In this document: positions 60,751 through 64,000 of the stretch, one piece after another
Position numbering within the stretch: the stretch's first letter is position 1
Layout: each line of letters opens with the position of its first letter
Source: Bryobacterales bacterium
GTDB taxonomy: Bacteria > Acidobacteriota > Terriglobia > Bryobacterales > Bryobacteraceae
Direction: 5' to 3'
NCBI GenBank assembly: GCA_020846745.1
Contig: JADLDI010000067.1
Coordinates: forward strand, 34,680-98,679
Length of the DNA stretch: 64,000 bases
The notes under the pieces: model-generated
Database searches by the model: none
What the model was told of the DNA's origin: nothing
Seen by the model: only the letters and a program-made list of their open reading frames with translations
Program-made: the position numbers and the translations under genes

Positions 60751-61998
60751 TCAGTCCCGCTTCACTTCCAGCACCGTCAGCACCTTGCCGTACCGCGGGT
60801 CCTTCCGGATAGGATCGAAAATGGGCGAAGCCTGCAGCAGAACCAGTGTGGGTGATTTCTCCTCCAACGCTTTCTCGAGCAACCGGTAGAACTCATCCTG
60901 TTCACCCAGCCCCCAATACACAAGCCCTCTGAGGTCCGGCGGAGTTTTATCCGGCAGCAACGCCAGCAACTCCCTTGCTTTCCCCGTGTTCTTCAACCGC
61001 GCATGCGCTTCAGCCGCCAGCGGCAACGCCAAATGCCGCACCCGGTCGTCTCTAATCGACCCTTCCACCGCCGCGATCACCCCTGGAAAATCCCCCTGCG
61101 CCCGCGCCAGATACCCGCGCGCGAGCGCAATCGCCGGATTCCCCGGAAACTCCTTGTCGCACTGCGCCAGATGGTCGCGAGCCAGGTCCCAACGCTTATC
61201 GTTCACATACGTCAACGCCGGCGGAATCGCGATCTCCGGCGCTAGCGGCTCCACCGCCAACCCGCGCAGCATCGCATCGGCCGCGTCCGCGGCTTTATGG
61301 TTCGCCTCCAGGTGATGCGCATACCACCTCGCCGCCAGCGCATCTCCCGGCCGGATCTCCAGCGCCTCCCGCAACTCCTGCTCCGCCTTCGACCATTCAT
61401 GATCCGCCAGCATCAGTACCACCGCCCGCGCCAGATGTGCGTCCCCCTGCCCGTTGTCCAGCTTCAGCGCCTCCTCCGATGCCGCCCGAGCCTCTGCCAG
61501 CAATTGCGCCGCGTTGCCCTCCAGCATGTCCAGCGCCTTTACCGCTTTGAGTGCCCGCTCCGTCTGCGGCAGGTTCAGTTCCAGGGCGCTCTTCCCTGCG
61601 CCCTTCATCTGCCGGCCCATTGCCGCCAGCAACCCGTCCACGTCATCAGCTTTCCCGGTCCAGAGCTGCGTACCGTCGCCCGCCTTCCGCACGCTGATCG
61701 TTCCGCCGCCGCCGTTCACCAGGTATTCCACGGCCAGCCGTTCGGCGAACGCTGCCTGCCCCTTCTCGTCCGCCGGGAACAACGCGCTGGTTGTCGGCCC
61801 GATCACCCGCACCCCTTGAAACGTCGTCAGCGTCCGCCGCAGGTCGTCCGCCTTCTCAAACGGCAACACGGCCACCGATATGTTGCCCCGCGTCTCCCAC
61901 CACTGCCGGACCTGCGTCCCGCCCACAATCAACACAATCGCCGTCAACGCGAGTATTGGGACCCAGCGCTTCGCCTTGGGTCTGGCTTGTTCTGACAA
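60751..61998 (-). CDS. membrane-anchored TPR protein
   Basis: A 415-aa protein. One helix (residues 13-28, WVPILALTAIVLIVGG) follows a basic N-terminus. Residues 38-110 (ISVAVLPFEKADDLRRTLTT) match the periplasmic FlgO/TolB-like domain that follows the helix in CadC-type regulators, although there is no DNA-binding domain. From about 150 there are TPR repeats (AEQELREALEIRPGDALAARWYAHHL). It likely binds protein partners. It starts 13 nt after the SprT-like gene. Confidence 0.75.
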   Translation of the reverse strand: MSEQARPKAKRWVPILALTAIVLIVGGTQVRQWWETRGNISVAVLPFEKADDLRRTLTTFQGVRVIGPTTSALFPADEKGQAAFAERLAVEYLVNGGGGTISVRKAGDGTQLWTGKADDVDGLLAAMGRQMKGAGKSALELNLPQTERALKAVKALDMLEGNAAQLLAEARAASEEALKLDNGQGDAHLARAVVLMLADHEWSKAEQELREALEIRPGDALAARWYAHHLEANHKAADAADAMLRGLAVEPLAPEIAIPPALTYVNDKRWDLARDHLAQCDKEFPGNPAIALARGYLARAQGDFPGVIAAVEGSIRDDRVRHLALPLAAEAHARLKNTGKARELLALLPDKTPPDLRGLVYWGLGEQDEFYRLLEKALEEKSPTLVLLQASPIFDPIRKDPRYGKVLTVLEVKRD

Positions 61999-62011
61999 TT
62001 TGAAATGACTC

Positions 62012-62719
62012 CTATGGAAGGCGCCGCAGCATCTTCTTCGCCTCTGCCAGGTTCGGAAACTGCTTTTCGTCCGCCCGGAACTCCGGCGTGTGGACGCACC
62101 GCCGCGTGCCGCGATGGTCCACCGGATGCCGCAAATGCAGCATCTCGTGGTACATCACATATTCCACCGCCAGCCGCGGCACTTCGGCGCGATCGAGTAT
62201 TCGGCTGATGATGATGGCGTGATGCGACGGGTCGTAGTGCCCCAGCAGTGTCTTCGATGGGCGCTTGCTCCAGCCCAACTGCGGCCGTGCCATCAGCCCT
62301 CCGAAGAACCGAACATTTAAATCCTCAAACATCTCTTCCAGGTTGTAGTGTTCCCCTGCCGGACCCGACACAAACTTCCGCCCCCGCACGCTCCGCACCA
62401 CGTGGATCTGCCTCCGCACGTCCGCCCGGTTCAACCATCGCCGGTACCGCAAACTGTACGCGCTCAGAATCGGTTTCCGGTACAGTTTCGCGAGCAGAAT
62501 GTACGCCAGCGCTTCCTGTATCGGAGCCGGCGCCCCCTCCAGCATATCGCTGATTTTGACCTCCAACCGGTTGTTTTCAAGCCGTATGAAGCTGTTCGCG
62601 TTCGCAAACCGGCAAAAACGCACCGCAATCTCCGGTACTTCCGTGCGCGGCTTTAAATCCCTGAACACGCGTTCATAGATTTCCGCCGGTGTCTCAAATA
62701 GGAGTGCCGTTTCTACCAT
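62012..62719 (-). CDS. SprT-like zinc metalloprotein
   Basis: A 235-aa protein. YHEMLHLRHP near residue 190 is the HExxH zinc site, with downstream HTPEFRADEKQFPN. AEIYERVFRDL and FFGGLMARPQLGWS give the SprT-like domain order (the family includes DNA-protein crosslink proteases). Here no DNA-binding motif is clear. Confidence 0.75.
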   Translation of the reverse strand: MVETALLFETPAEIYERVFRDLKPRTEVPEIAVRFCRFANANSFIRLENNRLEVKISDMLEGAPAPIQEALAYILLAKLYRKPILSAYSLRYRRWLNRADVRRQIHVVRSVRGRKFVSGPAGEHYNLEEMFEDLNVRFFGGLMARPQLGWSKRPSKTLLGHYDPSHHAIIISRILDRAEVPRLAVEYVMYHEMLHLRHPVDHRGTRRCVHTPEFRADEKQFPNLAEAKKMLRRLP

Positions 62720-62802
62720 TCAATGCGCGTCTCGCGGCCCACACTGGACCCAACTGGACTTGTCTTGTCCGAAAACTCTACCATAAGGGATTTGGAGTTG
62801 CC

Positions 62803-63789
62803 TTGCCAACCGCGCAAATTACCGCCCTGGGTACCTACACACCGCCGAATCTGCTCACCAACGCCGACCTCGAACGCCTGGTAGAAACCAGCAACGAGTG
62901 GATCCTCGAACGCACCGGTATCCACACCCGCCACATCGCCCCGCCCGAAATGGCCACCTCCGATATGGCTGTTGAAGCCGCCAAAGTCCTGCTCGCCCGC
63001 CGCGGGATCGAACCTACTGAAATCGAGGCGATTATCGTCTGTACGGTCACGCCCGATATGTTCTTCCCCTCCACGGCTTGCCTGGTGCAACATCGCATCG
63101 GCGCAAAGGGTGCCTGGGGGTTCGACCTCATCGCCGCCTGCTCCGGCTTCGTCTACGGCCTCACCACCGCCGCCAACCTCGTCATGGCCGGAACCCACCG
63201 CAAGGTCCTCGTGATCGGCGCCGACACCATGTCGCGCATCATCAACTATAAGGACCGTACTACCTGCGTCCTGTTCGGCGACGGCGCGGGCGCCATGCTC
63301 GTCGAAGCGGCCCCCGACGGCGCACCCGGCTTCATCGGCTTCCACAACGAAATCGACGGCAGCGGCGGCGACCACCTCAAAATGCCCGCCGGCGGTTCGC
63401 GCCTGCCTTCGAGCCACGAAACCATCGATAAACAACTCCACTACGTCCACCAGGAAGGCGCTCAGGTCTTCAAGTACGCCGTCCGCAAGATGGAAGAATC
63501 CTGCCGCTGCGTCCTCAAGAAACACAACCTCGAAGGGAAAGACGTCGTCCTGATCCCCCATCAGGCCAACATGCGCATCATCTCCGCCGCCGCCGAAAAA
63601 CTAGGCGTCGACCGCGAGCGCGTCATAATCAACATCGACCGTTACGGCAACACCACCGCCGCCACCATCCCCCTGGCCACCGCCGACGCCATCGCCGAAG
63701 GCCGCCTCAAACCCGGCGACACCGTCCTGTTCGCCGCCGTCGGAGCCGGCTTCACCGTAGGCGCCAACCTCTGGCGCTGGACGATTTAG
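62803..63789 (+). CDS. fabH: beta-ketoacyl-ACP synthase III
   Basis: A 328-aa KAS III. The catalytic Cys is in IAACSGFVYGL, His in IPHQANMRI and Asn in DRYGNTTAATIP. It condenses acetyl-CoA with malonyl-ACP to start fatty-acid synthesis. The start is a TTG at 62803 with GGAG 5 nt ahead, which yields the usual length; upstream in-frame ATG 62689 would add 38 unconserved residues. Divergent from the SprT-like gene. Confidence 0.92.
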   Translation: MPTAQITALGTYTPPNLLTNADLERLVETSNEWILERTGIHTRHIAPPEMATSDMAVEAAKVLLARRGIEPTEIEAIIVCTVTPDMFFPSTACLVQHRIGAKGAWGFDLIAACSGFVYGLTTAANLVMAGTHRKVLVIGADTMSRIINYKDRTTCVLFGDGAGAMLVEAAPDGAPGFIGFHNEIDGSGGDHLKMPAGGSRLPSSHETIDKQLHYVHQEGAQVFKYAVRKMEESCRCVLKKHNLEGKDVVLIPHQANMRIISAAAEKLGVDRERVIINIDRYGNTTAATIPLATADAIAEGRLKPGDTVLFAAVGAGFTVGANLWRWTI

Positions 63790-63792
63790 CAC

Positions 63793-63832
63793 CAATTGGC
63801 TGCACATCAGAAACAGAACCGCAACCGTTAGT
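63793..63832 (+). repeat. module C fragment after fabH
   Basis: GAAACAGAACCGCAACCGT at 63809 matches the 3' half of module C. The fabH stop region CGATTTAGCACC also equals a module C string. Confidence 0.7.
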
Positions 63833-63969
63833 ACCTACATGGTCAGATTCTGACGTTTCGTGGCAGAAAACTCGAGTTAACCCAGCTCTGCCGCAATGTT
63901 GGCAGGCATTTGGCTGTACTCCGAAATTAACTCCAACTTGTTTCCAACGGTTTGCCGGAGCCAGAGGGC

Positions 63970-64000
63970 GCACTAAATCGCATTCGCGAGTTTTTCTTCA
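63970..64000 (-). repeat. inverted fragment of module C at window edge
   Basis: On the minus strand GAATGCGATTTAG and an A-rich start resemble the 5' end of module C, in opposite orientation to the fragment at 63809. It runs off the window. 63833-63969 shows no gene. Confidence 0.5.

Overview
The window looks like part of a chromosome from a Solibacter/Bryobacterales-type Acidobacteriota. This is inferred from its gene content and GC-rich codon use, not from a 16S gene, because the window has no rRNA or tRNA. The content that suggests it: PQQ-like propeller proteins, a sulfatase, a heparinase-like toroid, a Gfo/Idh/MocA protein with a Tat-like leader, a periplasmic Pao/Cox-type molybdoenzyme, and a family of GC-rich intergenic repeats.

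Layout. 1-5.6 kb (minus): a PQQ-like propeller protein cut by the left edge, a TPR/metallopeptidase, a HIT protein, an HU protein and rpsA with a clear sigma-70 promoter. 5.8-11.8 kb (plus): sugar-type dehydrogenase, rhamnulokinase, a PCP_red-like mini-protein, a Gfo/Idh/MocA oxidoreductase, a DUF3108 protein and a GDSL esterase. 11.8-14 kb (minus): heparinase-like protein and SDR. 14.1-24.5 kb (minus): a nine-gene operon for a whole Wood-Werkman cycle: transcarboxylase 5S, 12S, a small accessory protein, 1.3S, methylmalonyl-CoA epimerase, both mutase subunits, MeaB and a succinate CoA-transferase. It can interconvert succinate and propionate, moving the carboxyl group between methylmalonyl-CoA and pyruvate without free bicarbonate or ATP.

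24.7-27.6 kb (plus): an unexplained three-gene unit (DUF1360 membrane protein, 82-aa beta-type mini-protein, 700-aa Trp-rich protein) closed by a strong terminator. This is the best candidate here for an undescribed system. 27.7-33.6 kb (minus): a DAB inorganic-carbon uptake cluster with DabA, two proton-pump-like membrane subunits and a STAS-only SulP remnant. Then come an SSS symporter and a sulfatase.

37.0-43.0 kb (plus): a compact chemosensory cluster cheA-cheR-cheD-cheB-cheX-cheY-cheY without cheW or a full receptor. 43.0-47.1 kb (minus): a small Cys-containing protein and a three-subunit periplasmic molybdenum hydroxylase. 47.1-48.1 kb: a decayed DUF885 gene and a tandem repeat array. 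48.1-51.6 kb (plus): lpd-lipB-E2 of a 2-oxoacid dehydrogenase complex, without E1. 51.6-55.4 kb (minus): a 1094-aa secreted protein of unknown function and a 174-aa anchored partner. 55.5-59.7 kb (plus): APC permease, orphan HigA antitoxin with its own promoter and operator-like repeat, and a secreted glycoside-hydrolase-like protein. 59.7-60.7 kb: a mosaic of three intergenic repeat modules. 60.7-62.7 kb (minus): TPR protein and SprT-like metalloprotein. 62.8-63.8 kb (plus): fabH, abutted by more repeat fragments.
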